A stretch of DNA of 64,000 bases from SAR86 cluster bacterium (GTDB lineage: Bacteria > Pseudomonadota > Gammaproteobacteria > Magnimaribacterales > Magnimaribacteraceae): NCBI GenBank assembly GCA_023703575.1, contig CP097969.1, positions 124,001 to 188,000 on the forward strand, written 5' to 3'. Numbering within the stretch: position 1 is the first letter of the stretch; each line of letters opens with the position of its first letter. Both the position numbers and the translations under genes were made by a program. Shown one piece after another: positions 51,474-60,303 of this stretch. The notes below the pieces were generated by a model. It was given only the letters and a program-made list of their open reading frames with translations. It did not search any database and was not told where the DNA came from.

Positions 51474-52094
51474 TTACTTTATCTTTCTTAATATTCTTAA
51501 AGATCCTACAGAATCTATTTCTTCGAAGTTACCACTTTCAAGAGCTTTTATATATATATTATAGGGAGGTCTACCTCCATCTTCTGGGTTAGGAAAAACA
51601 TCATGAATTGCCAATACTCCCTCATCGTTCAACCTTACTGACCACAGTCTATAATCATTTTGAGCTGCCTCTTCACTATGTCCACCGTCTATAAAAATAA
51701 AACTAAACTGTAAGTTAATATTTGCATAAGCTTCTTCGGATGTTGAAACCACAGGTATTACAACACCTTCTAAGTCAGATTTACGAATGGTGTCTAGAAA
51801 GAAAGGCAAAGTATCTATTCCCTGTCTTGTTTTATCAATCAGATCAGGGTCATAGTATTCCTCTCCTGGTTGTTGCTCTTCCGACCCTTTGTGATGATCT
51901 ACGGAATAGAGTTTTTCATCATTCTCTTTTGCAGCTAAACCTATATAGACAGCTGATTTTCCGCAATAACTTCCAATTTCAAGTGCGGGACCTCCCTCAG
52001 TTGCTGTTTTTGAGTGAGTGTATAGAGCTTCTCCTTCTAATGGATCAAGAAAGCCTTTCACTTTTTCTATATCAATAGGAAGATTTAATTTCAT
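51474..52094 (-). CDS. Class I SAM-dependent methyltransferase, Methyltransf_24-like
   Basis: 206 residues. LEIGSYCGKSAVYIGLAA is motif I, and FSFIFIDGGHSEEAAQNDYRLW with GVLAIHDVFPNPEDGG are typical of the O-methyltransferase/Methyltransf_24 family. It is convergent with the toroid gene across 5 bp and divergent from hldE. Its role is unknown; the surrounding genes suggest action on an envelope saccharide. Confidence 0.8.
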   Translation of the reverse strand: MKLNLPIDIEKVKGFLDPLEGEALYTHSKTATEGGPALEIGSYCGKSAVYIGLAAKENDEKLYSVDHHKGSEEQQPGEEYYDPDLIDKTRQGIDTLPFFLDTIRKSDLEGVVIPVVSTSEEAYANINLQFSFIFIDGGHSEEAAQNDYRLWSVRLNDEGVLAIHDVFPNPEDGGRPPYNIYIKALESGNFEEIDSVGSLRILRKIK

Positions 52095-52179
52095 TAATTT
52101 ATGAGATCATTTTGAATTCGACATAACTTACTAAAATAGTTAAATCAATAATATAGAACAGCATATTGATCTCAAGGTA

Positions 52180-52185
52180 TATAAT
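52180..52185 (+). promoter_or_regulatory. -10 element of hldE, candidate leaderless start
   Basis: TATAAT ends 8 bases before the hldE ATG with no Shine-Dalgarno between. If transcription began one or two bases later, the in-frame ATG 12 bases downstream (MLNKGH) could serve as start instead. Confidence 0.42.
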
Positions 52186-52193
52186 TAACTCAT

Positions 52194-53606
52194 ATGGTTC
52201 TTAAGATGTTAAATAAAGGACACGTCCTTGTTTTTGGAGATATCATTTTAGATAGATATATTTCTGGAAGTGCAGACAGAGTTTCTCCCGAAGCACCTGT
52301 GCCTGTTCTCAAACCATCTGCTGAAGAGATCAGATTAGGCGGGGCAGCAAATGTTGCTTTGAATCTATCAAGTCTCGGTTCTAATGCAACATTAATAGGA
52401 GTGACTGGAAAAGATTCTCCTTCGACAGAGATTATTGATCTACTTAAGAAGAATAATATTAAAAAAGCTTTAAGCAAATCTGATCATCCTACAATCTCAA
52501 AGATAAGAATCCTGGCATCCCAGCAACAATTAATAAGAATAGATAACGAAGAAGAATTTTCTGAAACAGACTGGCAATCAAGTTTATCTCATTATAAGAA
52601 GCACATAAGTTTAAAAAAAAATAAGGTTCTTATAATTTCTGACTACGGCAAGGGTACCTTAAAGAATATCCCGCTAATCATTAGAGAAGCAAAAAAAACA
52701 AAAAAAATTATCTTAGTTGATCCCAAAGGAGATGATTTTGAGAAATACAAGTCAGCTGACATTATCACCCCAAATCTTTATGAATTTGAAAGGGTAGTTG
52801 GAAAGATAAGTAGCGAATCTGAAATTACGAAGAAAGGTAAAGATCTGATAAATTCTCTAAGACTAAATTCACTTTTAATAACTAGAGGTTCAGATGGGAT
52901 GACACTCTTAGACAAAAGAAATGGAAAAGTAATTAGAGAGGATTTTCCTACAGAAGCAAGAGATGTATTTGATGTTTCTGGAGCTGGCGATACAGTTATT
53001 GCTAGCATAGCAGCTGGGCTAGCAGGAGGTTTTAATCTTTCAGATTCAATTCGATTGGCTAACATAGCTGCAGGGATAGTCGTTGGTAAATCTGGCACAG
53101 CTACAGTCAACCAGGCTGAGTTAGTTCCTTACTTAGGACTTTCTGAATCTTATGTTACCTCTAGTGAAATAAAGGTTTATTCACAAGACCTTCATAAAAG
53201 AGACAAAAAAATAGTCTTTACTAATGGATGTTTTGATATTTTGCATGCTGGTCATGTTGAGTATCTTGCAGCTGCAAAAGAAATGGGAGACAAACTTATA
53301 GTTGCTATAAATACCGATAGATCAGTTCGTAAATTAAAAGGTTCCAGAAGACCAATTAATACACTGGCTCATAGAGCTAAAGTTTTAGCTTCTTTACAAT
53401 GCGTAGATAAGGTAGTTTTTTTTGATGAAGAAACCCCAATCAAGCTAATTAAAACTATTAAACCAGACGTACTTGTTAAAGGAGGGGATTACAAAATTAA
53501 AGATATCGTCGGCTATAAAGAGGTTACCAAGTCTGGAGGTTCTGTAGTCACAATTCCTTTATTTGATGGATTATCAACTTCAAAGATAATTGCTAAGACA
53601 CTTTAA
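52194..53606 (+). CDS. hldE: Bifunctional heptose 7-phosphate kinase/heptose 1-phosphate adenylyltransferase
   Basis: Two steps in ADP-heptose supply for the LPS core. The N-terminal ribokinase-like domain (~1-310) has VFGDIILDRYISG, GGAANVALNLSSLG and the DVSGAGDTVIAS anion hole. The C-terminal nucleotidyltransferase (~330-470) has TNGCFDILHAGHVEYL (HxGH) and a late ...STSKII motif. 470 residues matches E. coli HldE. Its 3' end overlaps the convergent lpxL by 4 bases. Confidence 0.96.
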   Translation: MVLKMLNKGHVLVFGDIILDRYISGSADRVSPEAPVPVLKPSAEEIRLGGAANVALNLSSLGSNATLIGVTGKDSPSTEIIDLLKKNNIKKALSKSDHPTISKIRILASQQQLIRIDNEEEFSETDWQSSLSHYKKHISLKKNKVLIISDYGKGTLKNIPLIIREAKKTKKIILVDPKGDDFEKYKSADIITPNLYEFERVVGKISSESEITKKGKDLINSLRLNSLLITRGSDGMTLLDKRNGKVIREDFPTEARDVFDVSGAGDTVIASIAAGLAGGFNLSDSIRLANIAAGIVVGKSGTATVNQAELVPYLGLSESYVTSSEIKVYSQDLHKRDKKIVFTNGCFDILHAGHVEYLAAAKEMGDKLIVAINTDRSVRKLKGSRRPINTLAHRAKVLASLQCVDKVVFFDEETPIKLIKTIKPDVLVKGGDYKIKDIVGYKEVTKSGGSVVTIPLFDGLSTSKIIAKTL

Positions 53607-54571
53607 TCTTTTTTTCGATTAAGTCTTCTCCTTTCTCTTCTTCTTTCTCTGCTTGTCCACTGAGGATAAAGGGATTCAACTTGTCCAGACTTAAATCGTC
53701 TATGCATCCAGAGATAACCACTTGGATCTTTTTTAATGAACTCTTCATAAGTTTTGTTCATTTCAAATAAGAACTCCTCTTCGCTGGAAGAGGAATCAAT
53801 ATTTTTGATTTCAATTTCATATGTATCATCTATTTTAGAAACATTAGCAAAAACTATTTTTATCTCTTTTTTGAGAAATAGAGCAGGAAAAGTAACTGTT
53901 GCTGCAGTTTGTCCAAAGAAAGGAACCATTTTGGATACTTTTAGGCCATAATCTTGATCCGCTGCATATAAGAAATTCTTACCAGATCTGATCCATCTAA
54001 CAGCCTTCAACGCTTCTCTATTTGTTAAGGAGCTCTGAATATAATTGTTTCTTGCTCGCACCATCACATAATTAATGACTTCATTTGTCTGAGATTTATA
54101 CATGCCAGTAAGGTCAAAATGCTGACTCAATAAACGAAGATCTAATTCAAGATGGGTGGAGTGTTTTATAAGAACTAGTGCGCCAGTTTGTGTATCTTCC
54201 AATAACCTTTTGTTTAATACTCTGGTATTAAGTTTTTTAATTCTCTCATCAGAAGACCACCAGGCTATAGCCATCTCAAAAATACCTCTGCCAACGGCTC
54301 GGAAGTTTTCTTTAACTAATTTATCTAATTCATTATCTTTAATATCAAGACAAAGTTTTATATTTATTTCACTTATCTCTCTTCGGTGGGGACTGACTGT
54401 ATATATTAAGTTACCAATTCCAACACCTAAATTCATTAGAATTGAATAAGGCAGATAGGATGTAAGTCTTAGTAAGCCAATACCTAGCCAAGTAAGTAAA
54501 CTTTTTAAGGATGAGAGAGCTCTTATCAGGTTTGGCTCTGTCTCCTCTGGTAAGGATTTAAGATGGTTCAT
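53603..54571 (-). CDS. lpxL: Lipid A biosynthesis lauroyl/myristoyl acyltransferase
   Basis: Adds secondary acyl chains to Kdo2-lipid A. One N-terminal membrane helix (~25-50) is followed by the acyltransferase H-x4-D/E signature in HSTHLELDLRLL and LWMHRRFKSG near the C-terminus, as in LpxL/HtrB. Whether it is LpxL or LpxM cannot be settled; the H-x4 block and Kdo genes nearby fit LpxL. The ATG overlapping the end of hldD was chosen; a TTG 18 bases upstream is an alternative start. Confidence 0.86.
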   Translation of the reverse strand: MNHLKSLPEETEPNLIRALSSLKSLLTWLGIGLLRLTSYLPYSILMNLGVGIGNLIYTVSPHRREISEINIKLCLDIKDNELDKLVKENFRAVGRGIFEMAIAWWSSDERIKKLNTRVLNKRLLEDTQTGALVLIKHSTHLELDLRLLSQHFDLTGMYKSQTNEVINYVMVRARNNYIQSSLTNREALKAVRWIRSGKNFLYAADQDYGLKVSKMVPFFGQTAATVTFPALFLKKEIKIVFANVSKIDDTYEIEIKNIDSSSSEEEFLFEMNKTYEEFIKKDPSGYLWMHRRFKSGQVESLYPQWTSRERRRERRRLNRKKD

Positions 54572-55523
54572 TTTTTGGCCAACTTTCAAGTCTGTCTAAA
54601 TATTTCTTTACACCTTCCTGAACGTTCAAGAACTCATCCTTATAGCCAGCTTCTCTCAATTTTGAGATATTAGCTTGAGTGTAGCTTTGATATACACCTT
54701 TTAGCTTCTCAGGAAAAGGAACGTAACTTATCTTGCCTCTTTTATTCCAATTTATTACTGAGTGAGCTACTTCATTGAAAGTCTGGCTCTTACCTGTTCC
54801 TATATTGAATATACCTGATACTTTTTGATTTTTTAGAAACCATAGATTCACTTTAACTACATCCTCAACATAAATAAAATCTCTTCTTTGTTCTCCATCG
54901 TCATAACCTTCAGAACCCTCAAATAATTTAATCTCCTCATTTTCTTTAAGTTGATTATGCAAATGGAAAGCAACGCTTGCCATAGTTCCTTTATGTTGTT
55001 CTTGAGGACCATACACATTGAAGTATCTCAAGCCAACTATTTGTGATTCGCTTTTGATTAATTCTTGTCTTACCAACTGATCAAATTTAAATTTAGAGTA
55101 TGCGTAAAGGTTTATTGGATCTTCGTATTCAACAGATTCTTTAAAAATTTTCCCCGCTCCATAGACAGAAGCAGAAGATGCATAAATCAGAGGCGTTTTA
55201 GTTTTTTGTGAAAAATTCAAGAGCTCTTTAGAATATAACAAGTTGTTTTTGTATAAAAAATCAGCATCCCATTCCATTGTATTAGAGCAAGCTCCTTCAT
55301 GAAAAACAGCCCTAATTTTTGTCCCATCAATCTCATTATTCATAATCAAATTAATAAATTCATCTATATTTAGGAAGTCCTGAACATCACAATGGGCAAT
55401 ATTTTCTTTAAGCTCTGGATCGTCTTGATCATCGACTGCAATAATATCCTTATACCCAATTTCATTGAGACCTTTTATTAAGTTGGATCCAATAAATCCA
55501 TTACTTCCAGTTACAACTATCAC
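54558..55523 (-). CDS. hldD: ADP-L-glycero-D-manno-heptose 6-epimerase
   Basis: Last step of ADP-heptose synthesis, an extended SDR epimerase. The Rossmann motif VTGSNGFIGSNLIKGL is at the N-terminus, with catalytic Tyr/Lys in YAYSKFKFDQL and the RYFNVYGPQEQHKG block. 321 residues is close to the family norm (~310). The start is GTG. It overlaps lpxL by 14 bases at its 3' end, and is divergent from waaA, 46 bp apart. Confidence 0.95.
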   Translation of the reverse strand: MIVVTGSNGFIGSNLIKGLNEIGYKDIIAVDDQDDPELKENIAHCDVQDFLNIDEFINLIMNNEIDGTKIRAVFHEGACSNTMEWDADFLYKNNLLYSKELLNFSQKTKTPLIYASSASVYGAGKIFKESVEYEDPINLYAYSKFKFDQLVRQELIKSESQIVGLRYFNVYGPQEQHKGTMASVAFHLHNQLKENEEIKLFEGSEGYDDGEQRRDFIYVEDVVKVNLWFLKNQKVSGIFNIGTGKSQTFNEVAHSVINWNKRGKISYVPFPEKLKGVYQSYTQANISKLREAGYKDEFLNVQEGVKKYLDRLESWPKNEPS

Positions 55524-55530
55524 AATTTAA

Positions 55531-55536
55531 ATTTTA
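55531..55536 (-). promoter_or_regulatory. -10 element of hldD, candidate leaderless start
   Basis: TAAAAT on the minus strand ends 7 bases before the GTG. The spacer is purely AT, with no ribosome-binding site. Confidence 0.32.
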
Positions 55537-55569
55537 ATTTAGGACTATCTGCTATGGTAGCATACGCTT

Positions 55570-56856
55570 ATGCCAAGAAACCTTTATACGGCTTTATTTT
55601 GCTTATTGTTGCCTGTTTATTTTGCTAGGTTATGCTGGAAGGGCTTGTCCAATAAAGACTATTTTTTAAGATGGCCTGAAAGGCTTGGGTATAGTTCAGC
55701 ACTTCCTTCTAAAGATAAATCAATCATCTGGATTCATGCTGTGTCCGTAGGAGAAGTAAATGCGTCCATGTCATTATTGAGAAGTTTAATTACTGATTAC
55801 CCTTATTCTGAAATACTTGTAACAACTACCACACCTACTGGATCAAAACTTTTAATTGAGAGACTTGGAAATAAAATAAAACATCAATATTTACCAGTAG
55901 ATATACCTTTTTTTATAAATTCCTTTTTGAATAAATGGAATCCCAAAATTTTGATACTTTTAGAAACCGAGATTTGGCCAAATCTAATAAACATATGTAA
56001 GAGTAGGGGAATCTATTCAGCTTTAGTGAACGCCAGACTTTCTGAGAAGTCAAAAAAAAATTATCTTAATTACAGTGCTTTAATTAAACCAGTAATTGAA
56101 AAAATAGACCTAATACTTGCGCAGTATGAATCTGATAAGAGACGTTTCCAAGAAATAGTAGAAAGAAAAGATATTAATACCTGCGGAAATTTGAAGTTTG
56201 ATCAAGATGTCCCGCCAGAACTTGAAGATATATCAAAATCAATCAAACAAGATTGGTCGATTGATGGAAAATATAGACCAACATTAATTGCAGCAAGTAC
56301 TCATGAAACAGAAGAGGAGGAGGTCTTAAAAGCTTTTCAGCAAATCCTCAAGAGCTATCCAAATGCTCTACTTATTATCGTGCCAAGACATCTTGAAAGA
56401 TTTGATAAAGTAAAAAAATTAATCAATACCTCTGGTTTAACTTTAGCTTCGCGTTCAAAGAAAGACGAAGTGAATAGGAGTACTCAGGTGTTACTTGGAG
56501 ACACCATTGGAGAATTAAATTTTTTGTATTCCTTATCAGATGTAGCCTTTGTGGGTGGTAGTTTAATCGATCACGGTGGTCAAAATCTTCTAGAACCAGC
56601 AGCTCAAAGCTTAGCACTTCTATCTGGTCCGAGTTTGAGAAACTTTTCAGATATTTCAGAACAACTTAAACAAAATGAAGGTCTCAAAATAGTAAATGAT
56701 TCAAGAGAACTTTCAGATAGATTCATTGAATACATTGCAGACTACAAAGCGAGGGAAAGGGCAGGAAATAACGCATTAGAAGTATTTATTAAAAATAGAG
56801 GAGCTCTAAAGAATATTAGCTATCATTTAGATCTTTTATTGAAGGAAAGGATATAA
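55570..56856 (+). CDS. waaA: Kdo transferase
   Basis: Transfers Kdo from CMP-Kdo to lipid A precursor at the inner membrane. An N-terminal membrane helix (residues ~4-22) precedes the glycone-domain motif IWIHAVSVGEVNAS. The GT30 acceptor-binding EIWPNL and the C-terminal DVAFVGGSLIDHGGQNLLEPAA CMP-Kdo site are clear. 428 residues is normal. It is divergent from hldD, keeping lipid A-core synthesis genes together. Confidence 0.96.
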   Translation: MPRNLYTALFCLLLPVYFARLCWKGLSNKDYFLRWPERLGYSSALPSKDKSIIWIHAVSVGEVNASMSLLRSLITDYPYSEILVTTTTPTGSKLLIERLGNKIKHQYLPVDIPFFINSFLNKWNPKILILLETEIWPNLINICKSRGIYSALVNARLSEKSKKNYLNYSALIKPVIEKIDLILAQYESDKRRFQEIVERKDINTCGNLKFDQDVPPELEDISKSIKQDWSIDGKYRPTLIAASTHETEEEEVLKAFQQILKSYPNALLIIVPRHLERFDKVKKLINTSGLTLASRSKKDEVNRSTQVLLGDTIGELNFLYSLSDVAFVGGSLIDHGGQNLLEPAAQSLALLSGPSLRNFSDISEQLKQNEGLKIVNDSRELSDRFIEYIADYKARERAGNNALEVFIKNRGALKNISYHLDLLLKERI

Positions 56857-56954
56857 TTTGCCCAATTCTAGAACTTTTCTCTCCAATTTAGCACTCTCTT
56901 AGAACATCAAAATAGAAATTGCACTAAATTCTGCTTAAATTCACTAGTTTTTTC

Positions 56955-56970
56955 TGGCATTTGGATTGCA
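56955..56970 (+). promoter_or_regulatory. Sigma-54 promoter of glnK1-amtB1
   Basis: TGGCATTTGGATTGCA matches the sigma-54 consensus TGGCACRNNNNTTGCW at all but two positions, including the invariant GG and GC exactly 10 bases apart. Predicted start is near 56981, giving a ~30-base leader with an AGGAG ribosome-binding site. Nitrogen control by NtrC/RpoN is expected for glnK-amtB. Possible NtrC half-sites (TTGCACTAAATTCTGC at 56917-56932) upstream are weak. Confidence 0.75.
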
Positions 56971-57011
56971 TAAAAAGTTATGTATTATTTTTAATATAAA
57001 GGAGAATTAGT

Positions 57012-57350
57012 ATGAAATTAATAACTGCGGTTATTAAGCCTTTTAAACTCGATGAAGTTAGAGAGGCCCTCTTAGCAGTGGGTGTATCTGGTCTCACCGT
57101 CACGGAGGTAAAAGGTTACGGCAGGCAAAAAGGTCATACAGAACTTTACAGAGGTTCAGAATACGAAGTTGACTTACTTCCTAAAACGAAGATAGAGATA
57201 GCTGTTTCTGATAACAATGCTGATGATGTCGTTGAAGCCATAAGTACTTCTGCTAATTCAAACAAAATAGGTGATGGAAAAATTTTTGTTGTTGATCTAA
57301 ATCAGCTAATACGTATTAGGACTGGAGATCTCAACGAAGACGCGTTGTAA
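57012..57350 (+). CDS. glnK: PII nitrogen regulatory protein, copy 1
   Basis: Senses 2-oxoglutarate, ATP/ADP and, by uridylylation, glutamine; the unmodified form blocks AmtB. 112 residues with the full T-loop [24 protein letters not shown], including Tyr51 for uridylylation, and the C-terminal GKIFV(V)DL block. A strong AGGAG sits 6-8 bases before the ATG. It pairs with amtB 17 bp downstream. Binding of the AmtB pore requires the Arg47-type T-loop residue, also present. Confidence 0.95.
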   Translation: MKLITAVIKPFKLDEVREALLAVGVSGLTVTEVKGYGRQKGHTELYRGSEYEVDLLPKTKIEIAVSDNNADDVVEAISTSANSNKIGDGKIFVVDLNQLIRIRTGDLNEDAL

Positions 57351-57367
57351 AAATTTAAGGAGAAAAA

Positions 57368-58591
57368 ATGACAGAATTAGAATTCGCGCTCAATACCTTC
57401 TACCTTCTAATGAGTGGAGCATTTGTCATGTGGATGGCAGCAGGGTTCACAATGCTAGAAGCTGGATTGGTAAGATCAAAGAATGCTGCTGAGATAGTAA
57501 CTAAGAACTTAGGATTATTCTCAATAGCTTGTGTTATGTACTTAGTATGTGGTTTCTTTATCATGTACCCTGGCGATTCAGCTGTATCGGCTTGGGTCCC
57601 TGGATTTAGCTTGTCCTATTTAGGACTGGGAATGGGTGATCAAGATATGTCCTATGGATCATATTCAGAAGCTTCTGACTTCTTTTTCCAAGTCGTATTC
57701 GTAGCTACAGCTATGTCTATTGTCTCGGGAGCAGTTGCAGAAAGAATGAAATTATTACCATTTTTCGCATTTGCTGTAATCTTGACTGGTTTTATATACC
57801 CAGTCCAAGGATACTGGAAATGGGGCGGCGGTGGCCTTGATGCTCTTGGCTATACTGACTTTGCAGGTTCAGGGGTAGTTCACCTTTGCGGTGCGGCAGC
57901 AGCACTTGCTGCGGTAAGCATTTTAGGAGCTAGGAAAGGAAAATATGGAGCTGACGGTTCTGTATATGCTATTCCTGGTTCAAATATACCCATTGCAGCT
58001 TTGGGTGCATTAATTCTATGGCTTGGATGGTTCGGGTTCAACGGTGGCTCTCAACTAGCAGTCAATACTGCGGCTGATGCTATTGCTGTTGGCCAAGTAT
58101 TCATGAATACAAATATGGCAGCAGCTGGAGGAGTTTTAGGCGGACTTTTTGCTAGTAAAATATTTAGTGGAAAAGCAGACGTTACTATGGCAATAAATGG
58201 AGCCATTGCGGGTTTAGTTGCTATTACTGCAGCACCAGACACACCAACAGGCGGTTTAGCAACATTGATAGGTTTAATTGGTGGCGTAATAGTCTATTTC
58301 TCTGTAGTCATATTAGACACTAAACTAAAAATCGATGATCCAGTAGGTGCTATATCTGCACACGGAACAGTAGGAATTTGGGGAATCATGGCAACACCAT
58401 TATCTGGTGCAGGTGCTTTTGGAACTCAATTCATCGGTGTGATAGTTATTTTTGCTTGGGTCTTTATAACAAGCTTTATAGTTCTCAAAGTCATTGACAG
58501 TATTGTTGGAATTAGAGCGACTGATAATGATGAAGAGATCGGCTTAGATAAATCTGAAATTGGTGTAGAAGCCTACCCTGATTTCAAATAA
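57368..58591 (+). CDS. amtB: Ammonium transporter, copy 1
   Basis: Ammonium channel with about 11 membrane helices. Typical motifs are AGFTMLEAGLVRSKNA, the pore twin-histidine region VHLCGAAAALAA, and AHGTVGIWGIMATP with the second histidine. The 407 residues lack a long cleavable signal peptide. A short charged tail (DNDEEIGLDKSEIG) may contact GlnK. Followed by a strong intrinsic terminator. It differs clearly from the second AmtB in the window, so the two likely have different affinities or evolutionary origins. Confidence 0.95.
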   Translation: MTELEFALNTFYLLMSGAFVMWMAAGFTMLEAGLVRSKNAAEIVTKNLGLFSIACVMYLVCGFFIMYPGDSAVSAWVPGFSLSYLGLGMGDQDMSYGSYSEASDFFFQVVFVATAMSIVSGAVAERMKLLPFFAFAVILTGFIYPVQGYWKWGGGGLDALGYTDFAGSGVVHLCGAAAALAAVSILGARKGKYGADGSVYAIPGSNIPIAALGALILWLGWFGFNGGSQLAVNTAADAIAVGQVFMNTNMAAAGGVLGGLFASKIFSGKADVTMAINGAIAGLVAITAAPDTPTGGLATLIGLIGGVIVYFSVVILDTKLKIDDPVGAISAHGTVGIWGIMATPLSGAGAFGTQFIGVIVIFAWVFITSFIVLKVIDSIVGIRATDNDEEIGLDKSEIGVEAYPDFK

Positions 58592-58630
58592 TGCTGCGTA
58601 CCTTTATGCCTAAATTGGCATAGTAAAGAT

Positions 58631-58663
58631 GGGCAATCCTTAAGTGGATTGCCCCTTTTTTTT
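58631..58663 (+). terminator. Intrinsic terminator after amtB1
   Basis: Nine-base stem GGGCAATCC with GGATTGCCC, loop of six, then a run of eight T. It closes the first glnK-amtB module. Confidence 0.9.
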
Positions 58664-58713
58664 GAGTTTAAAAGGAATTAAATATTAACAAGGATGTTAA
58701 CTCAGGAATAAAA

Positions 58714-58902
58714 ATGGATATGAATATAAAATTAATTAAACCAAAAGACGCTGCAGAAATTTTAATGTGTAGCGAGAGAACATTGGAAGCTTGGAGAAGA
58801 GAGGAGAAAGGTCCTAACTATTACAAGATTGAAGGTAAAATTTTATATGAACTAGAAGAACTTTATCAATTCATTAAGGTTTCAAAGGTTTCTGTTTCTT
58901 AG
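58714..58902 (+). CDS. Small helix-turn-helix (excisionase/AlpA/MerR-like) protein
   Basis: 62 residues. The N-terminal half fits the winged HTH_17 pattern of excisionases and AlpA regulators: a KPKDAAEILMCSERTLEAWRR recognition helix, then a short wing and YELEELYQFIK. No integrase, recombinase or phage genes lie nearby, so it is more likely a small local regulator than a phage remnant. AGGAA lies about 7 bases upstream of the first ATG; a second ATG two codons in is also possible. Target unknown. Confidence 0.7.
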   Translation: MDMNIKLIKPKDAAEILMCSERTLEAWRREEKGPNYYKIEGKILYELEELYQFIKVSKVSVS

Positions 58903-58944
58903 TAATAGAACAACAATTAACAATATTTATTTAGGAGAGGTAAT

Positions 58945-59757
58945 ATGTTTAAAAACAAAATTTTAGGGTTCTTTTTAGTACCTTTTTTAGCTTACTCTTG
59001 TTCAGAAAGTATAAAAGAAGTTAACTTAAGTGACTCAGCAATTAATACTGGATATGTTGAATACTTGTTTTGCGACTTTGGCCCCGATATGAGCCAAGAG
59101 TCTTTTTCTGAGATGCTTGTTGAGTGGAATGAGATACTTGATGGGCTTGAGACTGCTGTACCTATGTCTGTAGGGCTTGTTCCACGAACAGAAACGGATC
59201 TATATGATGGTATGTGGACTCTTGTTTGGCAATCTGAAGAACAAGCAAAAGCTGGTTGGGAAGAATGGATAGCAGGACCTGCAGCATCTTGGACTGATAA
59301 AACGAGCAGTATCATATCTTGTGGAGCTTCCGATAATGGTGAAGAAGCCAACTATGGTTTTGATGTAAATGTTTATAGAGCTGCCACTGAGCCTGATTCT
59401 GAACCAGGTGGAGTCGTAGGTTTCATGTTTTGTAGTTTCACAGATAGCTTTGGAAAGGCTGATTTACTTGCAGGTTTAGATACTTTCAACAGCTGGATTG
59501 AAACTGGGCAAGAAAATGCTGGAACAGGATCTCCTTATTTCTACACAATTCATGTGCCAGATTTTGAAACTCCTATCCCGGGATCGTCAATAGGTTCTTA
59601 CGATTATGCTTTTCATCAATTTTGGGATTCAGAGGAATCAAGAGAATTAGGTGCACAGCTCTTTGAAGAAACTGCTCCAGAAGTAGAAGGGCCTGAACCT
59701 GACTGCAGTGAAATGCTTCTATTTGATTCAGTACCATTTAGAACACCACAAGTTTAG
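58945..59757 (+). CDS. Unknown lipoprotein with two related domains
   Basis: 270 residues that I do not recognise. The signal peptide ends in the lipobox LAYSC (Cys19). Two similar halves can be seen: GYVEYLFCDFGPDM...SEMLVEWNEIL...SDWQSEEQ and VVGFMFCSFTDSFG...LLAGLDTFNSWI...FWDSEES, each with a conserved Phe-Cys after a beta strand and a Trp-rich helix. They resemble dimeric alpha/beta-barrel (EthD/ABM-like) modules, but that is only a guess. A good AGGAG precedes the ATG. Terminators on both sides make it an independent unit. Confidence 0.6.
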   Translation: MFKNKILGFFLVPFLAYSCSESIKEVNLSDSAINTGYVEYLFCDFGPDMSQESFSEMLVEWNEILDGLETAVPMSVGLVPRTETDLYDGMWTLVWQSEEQAKAGWEEWIAGPAASWTDKTSSIISCGASDNGEEANYGFDVNVYRAATEPDSEPGGVVGFMFCSFTDSFGKADLLAGLDTFNSWIETGQENAGTGSPYFYTIHVPDFETPIPGSSIGSYDYAFHQFWDSEESRELGAQLFEETAPEVEGPEPDCSEMLLFDSVPFRTPQV

Positions 59758-59774
59758 TAAATAAAAATATAAGT

Positions 59775-59806
59775 AAAAAAGGTGCAACCAATGCACCTTT
59801 TTTTTT
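59775..59806 (+). terminator. Intrinsic terminator after the unknown lipoprotein gene
   Basis: AAAAAAGGTGCA pairs with TGCACCTTTTTT around a five-base loop; the T-run continues to 59806. Confidence 0.9.
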
Positions 59807-59940
59807 AATTCTTAAAAATTACTTCAAAATACTATAAAACACTATTAAATATGTTTTTGAACTATAATCCACAATTTAATACGTTGGATTCTTATTTTAA
59901 TAGTAAGTATTTAGTCTATAGTGAAAGGAATAAATAATAG

Positions 59941-60288
<348 letters not shown>

Positions 60289-60303
60289 ACTGCAGGTGGT
60301 CTC

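Noticed and set aside
56890-56935. NtrC binding sites upstream of the sigma-54 promoter
   Set aside because: Only half-site resemblance (GCAC, TGC); too weak to list as features.
58714-58902. Excisionase-like gene as mark of a prophage or integrated element
   Set aside because: No integrase, repeats, tRNA att site or phage genes are nearby.
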